DNA of 64,000 nt from Blautia sp. (GCA_023663685.1 JAMPHB010000001.1:87336-151335), one strand, 5' to 3'; positions 26,133 to 35,109 are shown, counted from the first letter of the stretch. Notes: a model not told the origin generated them from the sequence alone. Numbers and translations: made by a program.

Positions 26133-29100
26133 ATGGGAGAATTCGTGTATATCGAGACAAATCTGTGGGAAAATGTAGACCGCAATGTAGATAAGAAATC
26201 CATGGGAAAGGGCATTGCCGCTTATCAGAGCTATATGCCGGAGAGCAGCAATGCTTTTGCTGTGCAAAAAGAAAAGTACGAAAAGCTGGCAGGCGTTTCC
26301 GCAGCGGGAAATGTGAATATGGCGGACGCCACCTACCAGAATCCCATGAACGCAGAGCAGGACAAAACCGTGGCGGAGGAGATTCAGAGCAATGAGGGAC
26401 AGTCTGCCGAAAGCCGTGCGAATGAGATGGCAGTGATTGCCAATACCACCTCGCCGGAGGATTTAAAGCAGATGGAGGAGCAGGGCTTTTCTGCTTCGGC
26501 CACCGACAGTCATACGATTATCACCGTGACAGATAAAATCAAGGCGGTTCTCGCCGAGGCGGGGGTGGACATCTCCGTGTACGGTGACACCCTGACAAGG
26601 GAGCAGCTGGAACAGATTACCGGAAATCCCGTGGTCGTGAACCAGATTATGCAGACGCTGACCGCCAACGATCTCCCGCTGACGGAAGCGAATGTGCAGG
26701 AGAGTGTGGCTGCGCTGGAGCAGGCGGCAACGCTCACCGGCGTCAGTGAGGACGCCATGGGGTATCTGCTGAAAAACGAGCTTGAGCCCACGATTCACAA
26801 TGTCTACACCGCAGAACATGCGGGGACTGTGACGCAGGAAAACAGCGTGGAGCTTGTCACGCCGGAGGATCTTGCGGCGCTGGAAACGCAGATTGCGGCG
26901 ATTATAGAGGAAGCAGGGCTGACTGCGGACGCCGAGACCGTGGAAAACGGAAAGTGGCTGGTGTCCCACCAGCTTCCGGTGACAAAGGAAAACCTTGTCT
27001 ATATCGGACAGTTAAAGGAGCTTTCCACCCAGCTTTCCACCGATACTTACGACTGGAATGCATTGACAGATTCCATGGCCAAGGCAATTACCTCCGGGAG
27101 ACGTCCGGAGGACGGCTATATGATTACAGCCAGACGGAAGCTGGAGGAGACGCGGCTTATTATGACGACGGAGGCGAGCCGCGCCATGGCGAAGCATGGC
27201 ATCAATATCGACACAAAGCCGCTGGAGCTTCTGGTAGAAAATTTGAAGCAGCAGGAAAGGCAGTTTTACCGTGGCCTGCTGACTGGGGCAGGAATAGAGG
27301 CGACGGACAAAAATATAGACATATTTGCGAGGACGGAGGAAACCTTCGCAGACATGAAGAGTGCTCCCGCCTATACGCTTGGGCAGGTCGGAGACCGTGA
27401 TACCGTGGAGATTATCCATGACGTCGGAGAGACGCTGCGCGGAGAGTTTGCGGAGAGGGGCGAGAGCTATGAGCCCATGCAGGCGGCACAGGCAGCTTCG
27501 GGCGGGGAGTCTGGGCAGAATGTTTCAGATGGAACGCGCGCGCAGGGGGTTCCAGACGGGGAGAGCGCGCAGGTGGTATCAGGCAGAGAGTTTGAGCAGG
27601 CAAATGACCGCTACGAAACCATGCAGACCGCGCCCCGGAAGGATATGGGAGACAGCATTCAGAAGGCATTCCGCAACGTGGACGACATTCTCTCCGATAT
27701 GAATTTAGAGACCAGCGAGCCGAACCGCCGTGCCGTGCGGATTCTTTCCTATAATGAGACGGAGATTACAGAGGAAAACATTCAGGCGGTGAAAGCGCGC
27801 GACGAGGAGATGCAGCGGGCGTTTAAAAATATGACGCCGGCCGTGACTCTTGAGCTGATTCGCCGGGGTGAAAACCCGCTGGATATGACCATGGAGGAGC
27901 TGAACCATACCGTGGAGCAGATTAAGGCGGAGACTGGAAACGAGGAGCAGGAGCGGTTCAGCAAATTCCTATGGAAATTAGAGCAGAATCAGGAAATCTC
28001 CAGAGAGGAGAGGGAGAGCTATATCGGGATTTACCGCCTGATTGCCCAGGTGGAAAAGACGGACGGTGCGGCGCTTGGTTTTCTGATGAATCAGGGCAGC
28101 GAGCCCACCATGCGCAACCTTCTCACCGCCATGCGTTCCGCGAGAAAGAGCGGCGGAATCGACTATACGGTGGACGATGATTTTGAGGGCGTAGAGAGTA
28201 CCGCGAGCGGGCCGAGAATCGACGAACAGATTCAGGCAGCTTTCCAGCAGAACTGTTTAAAGGATGTGCTGGACAATGTATCGCCAGATAAGCTGGCGCA
28301 GCTGGGAAGCGAAAGATGGGAGAATATGACGCCGGAGCAGCTTGCGGCCGCCCTTCAGGAGATGGAGACCTCAGAGCAGGAGACGCAGGCGCAGGAGGCG
28401 TACATAAAGGAACAGCTTGCGGCATACCAGCAGGTTCTGGAGACCTCGGAGGAGGTGTACTCTTATCTGGAGCGCTACGATATGCCCAACAGCGTGATCA
28501 ATATTATGGCGGCGACGGAGCTTTTGCGCCACCCCAACAGTGTCATGCAAAAACTCTGGAAAAAGGAAGGATTCTCGAAGGATTCCATGGAGCTGATCGC
28601 AGAGTTAAAGGACAAGGTTCTGAAGGATTTCGGGGAGTCGCTGAAAAACCCCGAGGAGCTGGCGGATGCGCAGGAGACGCTGGCAGATGTAGCAGAGCAT
28701 GTCATGGACACGATGCTGGTGGAGGATCCATCCGTGCGCTCGCTGGATATCCGTGAGATGCGGCAGATGACGAGTGCATTTGCGCTCTGCGCGAAAAAGG
28801 CAAAAGAAGAGAGCTATATGGTGCCGGTGCAGACCGGCGACTCAGTCACGGGAGTCTCCCTAAAAATTGTCCGTGGGACAGAGAAAAAGGGAATGGTAGA
28901 TATTCTGTTTGACAGCCCGAGGCTTGGCAAGGTTGCGGCCTCCTTCCATGCAAAGGAGCAGGGAATTTCCGGAATGATTGCGGTGGAGGATCAGAAGAAC
29001 AGAGAGATGCTGGCGAGGAATCTCGGCTCCCTGGTGTCTGCATTAAAGAGCACGGGAGCAGAGACTGGAAAAGTAGATATCCGGGTGACGCTTGCCAAAA

Positions 29101-29258
29101 ATCTGTCTCTGGAGCACTATGAGATGGCTGGAATCCAGCGTGAGGAGAAGCTGGCAGCCGCAGGTGAGCTGGCGGAGGAGAGGACGGACACCGTTCAGAC
29201 CACCCGGCTGTACCATATTGCGGAGAGTTTTATTCAGTATAGCAGCAAATTTATGTAA
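26133..29258 (+). CDS. Large DUF6240-like protein, probable flagellar function
   Basis: 1041 residues, acidic, no signal peptide or membrane helix. It resembles DUF6240 proteins of motile Lachnospiraceae. Repeated units of the type NELEPTIHNVYTAEHAG / NQGSEPTMRNLLTAMRSARKS recur along the chain. Residues about 430-500 are a low-complexity linker. The last 180 residues (VSLKIVRGTEKKGMVDILFD, PRLGKVAASFHAKEQGI, LARNLGSLVSALKSTG) look like the C-terminal domain of FliK, the flagellar hook-length control protein. A sigma-28-type promoter directly upstream supports membership of the flagellar regulon. No other hook genes are near. Family name moderately sure; function inferred. Confidence 0.65.
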   Translation: MGEFVYIETNLWENVDRNVDKKSMGKGIAAYQSYMPESSNAFAVQKEKYEKLAGVSAAGNVNMADATYQNPMNAEQDKTVAEEIQSNEGQSAESRANEMAVIANTTSPEDLKQMEEQGFSASATDSHTIITVTDKIKAVLAEAGVDISVYGDTLTREQLEQITGNPVVVNQIMQTLTANDLPLTEANVQESVAALEQAATLTGVSEDAMGYLLKNELEPTIHNVYTAEHAGTVTQENSVELVTPEDLAALETQIAAIIEEAGLTADAETVENGKWLVSHQLPVTKENLVYIGQLKELSTQLSTDTYDWNALTDSMAKAITSGRRPEDGYMITARRKLEETRLIMTTEASRAMAKHGINIDTKPLELLVENLKQQERQFYRGLLTGAGIEATDKNIDIFARTEETFADMKSAPAYTLGQVGDRDTVEIIHDVGETLRGEFAERGESYEPMQAAQAASGGESGQNVSDGTRAQGVPDGESAQVVSGREFEQANDRYETMQTAPRKDMGDSIQKAFRNVDDILSDMNLETSEPNRRAVRILSYNETEITEENIQAVKARDEEMQRAFKNMTPAVTLELIRRGENPLDMTMEELNHTVEQIKAETGNEEQERFSKFLWKLEQNQEISREERESYIGIYRLIAQVEKTDGAALGFLMNQGSEPTMRNLLTAMRSARKSGGIDYTVDDDFEGVESTASGPRIDEQIQAAFQQNCLKDVLDNVSPDKLAQLGSERWENMTPEQLAAALQEMETSEQETQAQEAYIKEQLAAYQQVLETSEEVYSYLERYDMPNSVINIMAATELLRHPNSVMQKLWKKEGFSKDSMELIAELKDKVLKDFGESLKNPEELADAQETLADVAEHVMDTMLVEDPSVRSLDIREMRQMTSAFALCAKKAKEESYMVPVQTGDSVTGVSLKIVRGTEKKGMVDILFDSPRLGKVAASFHAKEQGISGMIAVEDQKNREMLARNLGSLVSALKSTGAETGKVDIRVTLAKNLSLEHYEMAGIQREEKLAAAGELAEERTDTVQTTRLYHIAESFIQYSSKFM

Positions 29259-29266
29259 AAAATGTG

Positions 29267-30064
29267 TCAGGCTTCCGTGCCGGAGCTCTCTGTGGAGAGA
29301 GTCTCCGTATCGGGAGCCGTATTTTCTGTGGAGGGAACGAGTCCTGTACCGCCGCTTTCAGTAGAGGGAACGAGTCCTGTACCGCCATTTTCAGAAAGAT
29401 AGGTGCAGACGCCGCTATAGATTGCCCGGGCCAGCTTATTCTGGTAAGCCTCATCGGTCAGCTTGGCGGCTTCTTCCGGGTTACTGAGGAAACCGCACTC
29501 CACGATTACCGTGGGACTCGGTGTTTTTTTGAGTATATAATAGTCGTCGTTCGATTTGGATACCCGCTGCTTCGGCGGATCAAGCTGCTCATTTAAAGCT
29601 GCCTGAATCGTTGCGGCAATCTGCTCGCCCTCCGGGGACTGATCATAGAAAAAGACCTGCGGGCCGGAGATGGCGGGATCCGTATAGCTGTTCTGGTGGA
29701 TGCTGATGGTCATAATCGGACTGGCCTTTTCAATGAGTGCCACCCGGTTGCGCATATCCTCCACCTTGAGCGCCTTGGAGTTGTCGGACACCAGCGCCTT
29801 GTCATCGGTGCGGGTCAGCACCACCTCAAAGCCCTTATTTTCAAAGAGCGTTTTCAGCTTAAACACAATTTGAAGGTTCAGATCCTTCTCCAGAATATCA
29901 TCTCCCCCGACCTTGCCGGGGTCTGCGCCCCCATGTCCGGCATCCAGCACAATGCACGGCTTGTCGCTGGAGCGGTTTGCTACCAGCGCCGCCCCTGCGC
30001 GAGCCAGAAGGAAAGAGCTCACAAACAGGCAGGCAACCATAAAAATCTCGAATTTTTTCTTCAT
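29267..30064 (-). CDS. N-acetylmuramoyl-L-alanine amidase, CwlD-like
   Basis: 265 residues, Amidase_3 family: VLDAGHGGADPG (zinc His), EKDLNLQIV (zinc Glu), ISIHQNS (zinc His) and VECGFLSNPEEA (catalytic Glu). An N-terminal membrane anchor or signal (about 6-24) exports it. In spore-formers CwlD-type enzymes remove the stem peptide from muramic acid during cortex formation. The C-terminus carries a duplicated GGTGLVPSTE unit that is outside the enzyme domain. Its ribosome binding site (AGGGG) and start codon sit at the foot of a long hairpin that ends the GH18 transcript upstream. It converges with the DUF6240-like gene with 8 nt between stops. Confidence 0.88.
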   Translation of the reverse strand: MKKKFEIFMVACLFVSSFLLARAGAALVANRSSDKPCIVLDAGHGGADPGKVGGDDILEKDLNLQIVFKLKTLFENKGFEVVLTRTDDKALVSDNSKALKVEDMRNRVALIEKASPIMTISIHQNSYTDPAISGPQVFFYDQSPEGEQIAATIQAALNEQLDPPKQRVSKSNDDYYILKKTPSPTVIVECGFLSNPEEAAKLTDEAYQNKLARAIYSGVCTYLSENGGTGLVPSTESGGTGLVPSTENTAPDTETLSTESSGTEA

Positions 30065-30121
30065 AAAAAACCCCTGATAGATTGAAAATAAAAGCTGTTA
30101 TTCCAATCTATGCAGGGGTTT
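30065..30121 (-). terminator. Hairpin between the GH18 and amidase genes overlapping the amidase ribosome binding site
   Basis: On the minus strand AAACCCCTGCATAGATTG (30121-30104) pairs with CAATCTATCAGGGGTTT (30084-30068) over 17 bp with one bulged base, followed by six Ts that end exactly at the amidase ATG. It terminates the GH18 gene, and its 3' arm contains AGGGG, the only ribosome binding site candidate of the amidase gene. Confidence 0.8.
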
Positions 30122-30137
30122 ATCCAAATATACTTCC

Positions 30138-31859
30138 TCAGTTGATATACTTGATTACGGTATCCCAGATATCCGGCGTTTCAAAGCCAAGCTTCCAGAA
30201 GGAAGCCCCGGCCAGCTCGTATTCGTCCAAAAGCTTTAAGCGTTCCTCAGCGGAATCGGCATCCTCCAGCCATACCTTACAGACCGCGCCGTCTGCCTCG
30301 TACTCCGCATAGTGCTGTCCGCTTTCCTCCAGCCATTGCGTCTCCGCGCCATAGGTGGATAAGAGACTGGCCGCCGCACGCATCCCGTAAGCTCTGGAAG
30401 AAACCTCGTAGTTCATATCAGTGTCGGAATCCTCTTGCTCCGCAGTGGGGGTGAGAGTCCAGATCCGGGTGTAGAACGGCATTCCGAGAATGACCTGGCT
30501 GGAGGGAACCTCCGCGAGAGTATTGACCACACCGTCGCGCACCCAGCCGAGAGAGGCGACAGAGCCCTCGTCAGAGCCGGCATAATGCTCATCATATCCC
30601 ATGATTACAACATAATCCGCATAATTTGCCTGTTCGCTCCGGTTATAGAAAGCGGTATAGTCCGTGGGCACATAATTGTCGATGGAGAGCACAATGCCGT
30701 TGTTCGCGCATTTAATAGACAGCTCCCGCACAAACTCGATATACGCGTCTCCCACCTCGTCCGGGCGCAGAGCCTCAAAATCCAGATTGATTCCGTCTAA
30801 GTTATACTGGATTGCCATGGAGACAATCTGGTTCACCAGATTCTGTCTTGTGCTGGTGCGGGTCAGCACAAGGGCAGAGTCCGCATCGCTGTTTTCCAGA
30901 TTACTGACAAGAGCCCACACCTCTATGCCCTGGGAGTGGCAGTAGCTCACATAGTCATTGCTTGCGAGATTGGCAAGATTGCCCTCGTTGTCGTTCAGGT
31001 AGAACCATGTGGGGGAAATCACATTGATTCCCTTTGTGCTGGCGAGCACAGAGGCCACATCGTAGTTCGCGGAGGTGTTTGTCACCTGATGCCACGCCAT
31101 ACAGATTTCAAAATCCTTTGTGATATGGGCAAAGGTCTCCGGCTCAAAGTCGCTCGCTCTTGTTTCCGTGGTAGTGTCCGACAGCTTTTTCGCCTGCACA
31201 TAGCCCACAATTCCGTCAGCCGTCATTACCTTCGTCCAGCTCTCCCCCTTTTCCAAAACAGACACCGTGTCTTTCTCGGCAACATCCGCAAGGATCGGGC
31301 TCTTGATACCGCCTTTGACGCGGACGTGGGTGGCGCGCTTTAGGGAAGCAACCTCGTAGTCCCCCCACACATTTGTCATAATGATGCGGTTCGGTTCGGA
31401 GGCATATTCATAGGTGAAATCCGAGTATTCCTTCACAAAATCCAGATCCACACAGGCGGAGTCGGCGGTCGCCTTTACCACGGGACGCCCGAAGTCTACC
31501 GAGGACTTGGTGATGAAATAGCTGTTGCTGTCCGCCTGCGCCGAGATCAGCTCCCGGGAGGTGGCGTACAGCAGGACATTTTCGTTCGCATCCCAGTAAA
31601 ACCGGGGATTGATCCGGTCGTGGAGAAAATGGTAATCCACATATATGTGACCGCCAATCATTTTGGCGGTGGTTTCAATGACTTCGTTATTTAAAACGAT
31701 GGCGACCTGATCCTCCGAGGTAATGTGGTAATATTCATTCAGATCCTGACGCTCCTTTGAGGGTGTATATTTTTTGATCAGCGTGGTAATGCCTGTAATT
31801 GCGACGATAATGACGATCAGCGCTGCAACCACGAGAACCGGTAGTGCTTTTTTCTTCAT
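30138..31859 (-). CDS. Glycosyl hydrolase family 18 protein with SH3-like domain
   Basis: 573 residues. N-terminal membrane anchor or signal (about 6-28); residues about 45-160 resemble the copper amine oxidase N-terminal-like domain found in clostridial cell-wall enzymes; an SH3b-like domain follows (about 175-230: VRVKGGIKSPILADVAEKD, WTKVMTADGIVGYV). The GH18 barrel spans about 245-570 with the catalytic DGINLDFE near 351-358. Related proteins act on peptidoglycan or spore cortex (SleL/YaaH type). It lies upstream of the CwlD-like amidase in the same direction, separated by a hairpin terminator, which fits a shared role in cell wall or cortex turnover. Confidence 0.85.
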   Translation of the reverse strand: MKKKALPVLVVAALIVIIVAITGITTLIKKYTPSKERQDLNEYYHITSEDQVAIVLNNEVIETTAKMIGGHIYVDYHFLHDRINPRFYWDANENVLLYATSRELISAQADSNSYFITKSSVDFGRPVVKATADSACVDLDFVKEYSDFTYEYASEPNRIIMTNVWGDYEVASLKRATHVRVKGGIKSPILADVAEKDTVSVLEKGESWTKVMTADGIVGYVQAKKLSDTTTETRASDFEPETFAHITKDFEICMAWHQVTNTSANYDVASVLASTKGINVISPTWFYLNDNEGNLANLASNDYVSYCHSQGIEVWALVSNLENSDADSALVLTRTSTRQNLVNQIVSMAIQYNLDGINLDFEALRPDEVGDAYIEFVRELSIKCANNGIVLSIDNYVPTDYTAFYNRSEQANYADYVVIMGYDEHYAGSDEGSVASLGWVRDGVVNTLAEVPSSQVILGMPFYTRIWTLTPTAEQEDSDTDMNYEVSSRAYGMRAAASLLSTYGAETQWLEESGQHYAEYEADGAVCKVWLEDADSAEERLKLLDEYELAGASFWKLGFETPDIWDTVIKYIN

Positions 31860-31898
31860 GTAAGACCCTGCCTTTCTGTAACTTGTGGGATATTAGCT

Positions 31899-31928
31899 AT
31901 TATATCATAAGCATGTGCGTTTATTCAA
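31899..31928 (-). promoter_or_regulatory. Promoter of the GH18 gene
   Basis: Minus-strand TTGAAT (31928-31923), 18-nt spacer, TATAAT (31904-31899), about 40 nt from the start codon. Confidence 0.55.
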
Positions 31929-31939
31929 TTCTAATATCA

Positions 31940-31968
31940 AAATACGGAGCCGCCCAAGGCGGCCCCGT
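31940..31968 (-). terminator. GC-rich hairpin ending the kinase operon
   Basis: On the minus strand ACGGGGCCGCC pairs with GGCGGCTCCGT (one G-U, which would be an A-C mismatch on the other strand), followed by ATTTTG. The T run is short. The 140 nt between this hairpin and the 44-residue gene hold no gene that I can support. Confidence 0.5.
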
Positions 31969-32110
31969 CCCCATTTCTTTTTTTCATCTGATTTTACGCA
32001 TATTGTGCTACAGATTATAAATTTTTTGTTCCATACTTAATATAGAAGTAACCGCATCAAGGCCCCTTCACTAAGAATGGTTTGTTTTAAAGTGACAATA
32101 AAAACAAGGC

Positions 32111-32245
32111 TTATTTTTTTCTGTGATCACCTCCTCCCGTTGCGGCAGAGGCCAGGCGCTCCTGCCGGGGAGCGATTGACACATACAGGCCGCGATAGTC
32201 CTGTGGCTTATATTCAATAAGCAGCGGTAAATTTGTTTTTTTCAT
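32111..32245 (-). CDS. 44-residue protein of unknown function
   Basis: Starts MKKTNLPLLIEYKPQDYRGL and ends in GGGDHRKK. No signal peptide or membrane helix; the middle is YVSIAPRQERLASAA. AAAGGA lies a few bases before the ATG, and the gene begins 24 nt after the stop of the CpaE-like ATPase, so it looks like the last gene of that operon. No family recognised. The good ribosome binding site and position argue that it is translated. Confidence 0.5.
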   Translation of the reverse strand: MKKTNLPLLIEYKPQDYRGLYVSIAPRQERLASAATGGGDHRKK

Positions 32246-32269
32246 TGTGATGTTCCTTTTGTGTGATAA

Positions 32270-32905
32270 CTAATGCCTCCTTCTCAAAATATCCTCAAAA
32301 AAGCCAAAGTATGAGGAAGCAACGTGAAACGGATCGGAAAGGTAGGGCATGGGAATCACCCTTGCACCAAAAGCATGCGACAGTAGTTCTATATCGTTCT
32401 TACACCCCATAAAATTACCAATGTATAAGTAGTCCTCCTCTCTGTATGGATTGTTGATTGTATGTTCGACAAACTTCCGGTACTGCGTTGCCTTCCATGC
32501 GCCTGCACAGCCGATGATCAGCCTGTGGTCGCATTTGTCAAACTCCCGGAGCGTGTGGGGACCGGGACAGCCGAAGTCCAGCACATAGTATCTGTAATGG
32601 CCAGCCAGAATTTTCTGCGCATAGGACAGTGTCATGTCCGGATAGTACTCGATCCGCTGGTGGCGAAAGCTGCTTCCATGATCCGGTCTGCCCGCCAGGG
32701 CCCGGATCTCATGGCTTGCATTCATCTCCAGATAAGCGGTGCTGGAGTAAAATTTGCTGCACAGATAGTTGGCGATTGCAATGCACAGATGCGTCGTGCC
32801 GACGCCAGCGCCTGCCCCGCATACCCCTATTGTTCCCGGAGCCGGGATATATGGCTTCGCATGTGTGAAAATAATTCCCTGCCTCCTTTCTGGTAAGACA
32901 GCCAT
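32270..32905 (-). CDS. CpaE/MinD-like P-loop ATPase
   Basis: 211 residues. A deviant Walker A (GAGAGVGTTHLCIAIANYL) starts near residue 30, and VLDFGCPG (about 110) is the second acidic motif; both are typical of the MinD/ParA/CpaE group, although the usual signature Lys at the start of the P-loop is not evident. The start codon lies 79 nt inside the preceding gene in another frame; there is no later in-frame start before the P-loop, so the overlap appears real. CpaE-like proteins help place pili or other polar machines; here the partner is a kinase fused to a similar P-loop domain. Confidence 0.65.
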   Translation of the reverse strand: MAVLPERRQGIIFTHAKPYIPAPGTIGVCGAGAGVGTTHLCIAIANYLCSKFYSSTAYLEMNASHEIRALAGRPDHGSSFRHQRIEYYPDMTLSYAQKILAGHYRYYVLDFGCPGPHTLREFDKCDHRLIIGCAGAWKATQYRKFVEHTINNPYREEDYLYIGNFMGCKNDIELLSHAFGARVIPMPYLSDPFHVASSYFGFFEDILRRRH

Positions 32906-34182
32906 TCGGCAAAACGCCTTTTTCCCTTGTCCGCCTCAAAGGGTTCGGGATCAAAGGGATACAGATACACCGGGGCGTCCAGCCGTCTGGCATAGTAGAT
33001 GGCAGCCTTGCGGTCACACAGATTAGCGACTACCCGCAGGCGTTTCTTAAGAAGCCCGGGCGGAAGAGCCGGCATAACGGTCTGATCCCGATGCCATGCT
33101 CCGCCGCCGCAGACCAGCAGAATACAATCTGCCGTCAGCGCAGGGGGTGGCCCGCAGCCGTAATCCACGACGGAAATGTCAGCGGTTCGCCGTGTGAGCG
33201 CGATGCCCTCCCCGTACCGGGGATAACCTTTGAAACACTTGTAGAGGTAGCAGCCCTCCCTCTCACTGACCCCGTGCAGATGGGGGATTGCTTTGCGCAG
33301 GCTGTCGGAGTAATTCTCCTCGTAATACACAGCCTTGTGCCCCATTGCGCCGAGGGCGCAGGTTAAGGAAGCTGCAATATGTGTGGCTCCGCAGCCCGGA
33401 TAGCTTCCAAGTACTGCGATGGTCTGCCTGAGATGCATCCTGCCGTTATTATCATTTGCCTGTTGTAGTGCAGAACTTAGCCCGTCTGCCGTTTCATACC
33501 GACGGGCAGGGTCTGCACTGGTTGCTTTCTGGATAATAGTCAGGATATTTGGGGAGAGTGCGGGATCCACATAATCAGCCATGTATTGCATAATCCGGCC
33601 AATGCTGTAGATATCGCTGGCCCTCGTCACATGGCTGCTGGAAAGCTCAGGTGCGCTGAAGGCCGTATTCCCAAAATGTGGAAGGTCATTTCCCGGATCC
33701 GCGAGAAAAGAGGAGACGCTAAAGTCTATGAGCTTTAGCTGCAATCCGCATATAAGAATGTGCTCCGGCTTGAGATCCTGATAGAGAATCGGACTGGGAC
33801 ACAGTGTATGCAGATATCCAAAAATCTCGCATAGCTGTTCGCAAAATTGAAAAAACAAGCTTTGGGAAATTGACTGCTGATGAAGCAGAAACTGTGATAA
33901 AGACTCGCCGCGGATATATTCTTCCACCAGATAGTAATTGTGTTGATCTTCTTCAAAATCGTAGATTGTGGGAATACCCGGATGCTGAATCGTCTTTAGG
34001 ACATTTGCTTCCGAAATAGCGAAGAGTGAAGCGGAACCGGCTTTCTTGGGAAAAACCTTGATGGCTCGCTCCAGCTCTAAAGAATGATGTCTGGCCAGAT
34101 ATACGGTTCCATCGGAACCCTCTCCGAGTTTTTTAATAAGCTCGTAGCGGCCGGACATGATAAAATTGTTTTTAATTGTCAT
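32827..34182 (-). CDS. Ser/Thr protein kinase fused to a CpaE-like P-loop domain
   Basis: 451 residues. Residues about 10-245 are a Hanks-type kinase: LGEGSDGTVY (glycine loop), AIKVFPKK (ATP Lys), YQDLKPEHILI (catalytic Asp; the HRD motif reads YQD), LIDFSVS (DFS in place of DFG) and an APE-like SAPEL. There is no transmembrane helix or PASTA domain, unlike the common PrkC kinases. Residues about 255-440 start with IAVLGSYPGCGATHIAASL, a Walker A-like loop of CpaE/MinD type. The next gene encodes a second such ATPase. The promoter is divergent from mecA. The target is unknown; the FHA protein of the Tad cluster 12 kb away is a candidate reader of its phosphorylation. Confidence 0.8.
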   Translation of the reverse strand: MTIKNNFIMSGRYELIKKLGEGSDGTVYLARHHSLELERAIKVFPKKAGSASLFAISEANVLKTIQHPGIPTIYDFEEDQHNYYLVEEYIRGESLSQFLLHQQSISQSLFFQFCEQLCEIFGYLHTLCPSPILYQDLKPEHILICGLQLKLIDFSVSSFLADPGNDLPHFGNTAFSAPELSSSHVTRASDIYSIGRIMQYMADYVDPALSPNILTIIQKATSADPARRYETADGLSSALQQANDNNGRMHLRQTIAVLGSYPGCGATHIAASLTCALGAMGHKAVYYEENYSDSLRKAIPHLHGVSEREGCYLYKCFKGYPRYGEGIALTRRTADISVVDYGCGPPPALTADCILLVCGGGAWHRDQTVMPALPPGLLKKRLRVVANLCDRKAAIYYARRLDAPVYLYPFDPEPFEADKGKRRFAEWLSYQKGGRELFSHMRSHISRLREQ

Positions 34183-34220
34183 ATGCTCCTCTGGGGCAAA
34201 GGATGCATCTCATGCATACA

Positions 34221-34249
34221 CTTATAACACAAGTATTTTGTTTTTGCAA
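34221..34249 (-). promoter_or_regulatory. Promoter of the kinase operon
   Basis: Minus-strand TTGCAA (34249-34244), 17-nt spacer and TATAAG (34226-34221). Confidence 0.55.
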
Positions 34250-34281
34250 GCATTTTTTATAATTTTTTTATGAGCACGAAC

Positions 34282-34310
34282 TTTACAAGCCGTGTGTATT
34301 TGATTATAAT
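34282..34310 (+). promoter_or_regulatory. Promoter of mecA
   Basis: TTTACA (34282-34287), 17-nt spacer, TATAAT (34305-34310), 40 nt before the start codon. It is divergent from the kinase operon promoter. Confidence 0.72.
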
Positions 34311-34350
34311 ATCTGTAACCTACAGTTCAATATGATGAGGGTGTGAGTAA

Positions 34351-35109
34351 ATGAAGCTTGAGAAGTTAAATGATAATCAGATCCGGTGTACGCTGACGAA
34401 GCAGGATCTGGCAGACAGGCAGATCAATATACGGGAGTTCGTCTATGGGTCGGAGAAAGCCAAGGGGCTCTTTCAGGATATGATTCAGCAGGCGAACTAT
34501 GAGTTTGGCTTTGAGGCAAACGATCTTCCGCTGATGGTGGAGGCGATTCCGTTGTCCTCGGAGTCACTGATTCTTGTAATTACGAAGGTGGAGTACCCGG
34601 AGGAGCTGGATACCAGATTTTCCCAGTTCTCTGAGCCTGGCGAGGATATGCTGTTTGAGACGTCCGCGGGAAGCGCGGAGGCGAAGGGCGCGGACGATAT
34701 CTTAGGTCTTTTCAATAAAATCAGGGAAGAGCAGGAGCGGCTTCACGAGGGTGAGGAGCAGCAGGCGCAGGGAGCCGTATCGCAGAAAGAGGCACAGCCG
34801 GTTGGCGTGATGACAGACCTCACAAAGATGTTTGAGTTTTCCGCGATGGAGTCCATCGAGCGGCTGAGCCATGTGCTGACAGGCTATTACGATGGTGAGA
34901 ATGATTTATACAAGAATGAGAAGAAAAACCGTCTCTTCCTGATGGTGCACAAGAGCGGCCACACGCCGGAGGAGTTTAACAAGGTATGCAACATGATTTC
35001 CGAGTATGGCCAGCAGCGGAATTACACTGCGGCAGTAGGCGCTTACTACGCGGAGCACTGTGCCCGGATTCTGCGGGGGAATGCGCTTCAGGTCATTGCC
35101 GCAATATAA
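34351..35109 (+). CDS. mecA: Adaptor protein MecA
   Basis: 252 residues. The N-terminal domain (MKLEKLNDNQIRCTLTKQDL) binds substrates, and the C-terminal domain (FEFSAMESIERLSHVL, LFLMVHKSGHTPEEFNKVCN) binds the ClpC ATPase, delivering proteins to ClpCP for degradation. An acidic variable linker (EEQERLHEGEEQQAQ) lies between, as in Bacillus MecA. Length and order match the family. It is a single gene with its own promoter and terminator. Confidence 0.93.
   Translation: MKLEKLNDNQIRCTLTKQDLADRQINIREFVYGSEKAKGLFQDMIQQANYEFGFEANDLPLMVEAIPLSSESLILVITKVEYPEELDTRFSQFSEPGEDMLFETSAGSAEAKGADDILGLFNKIREEQERLHEGEEQQAQGAVSQKEAQPVGVMTDLTKMFEFSAMESIERLSHVLTGYYDGENDLYKNEKKNRLFLMVHKSGHTPEEFNKVCNMISEYGQQRNYTAAVGAYYAEHCARILRGNALQVIAAI

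Noticed and set aside
31969-32110. Possible small RNA or gene after the kinase operon
   Set aside because: No promoter with proper spacing, no stable structure apart from the hairpin already listed, and only very short open frames.
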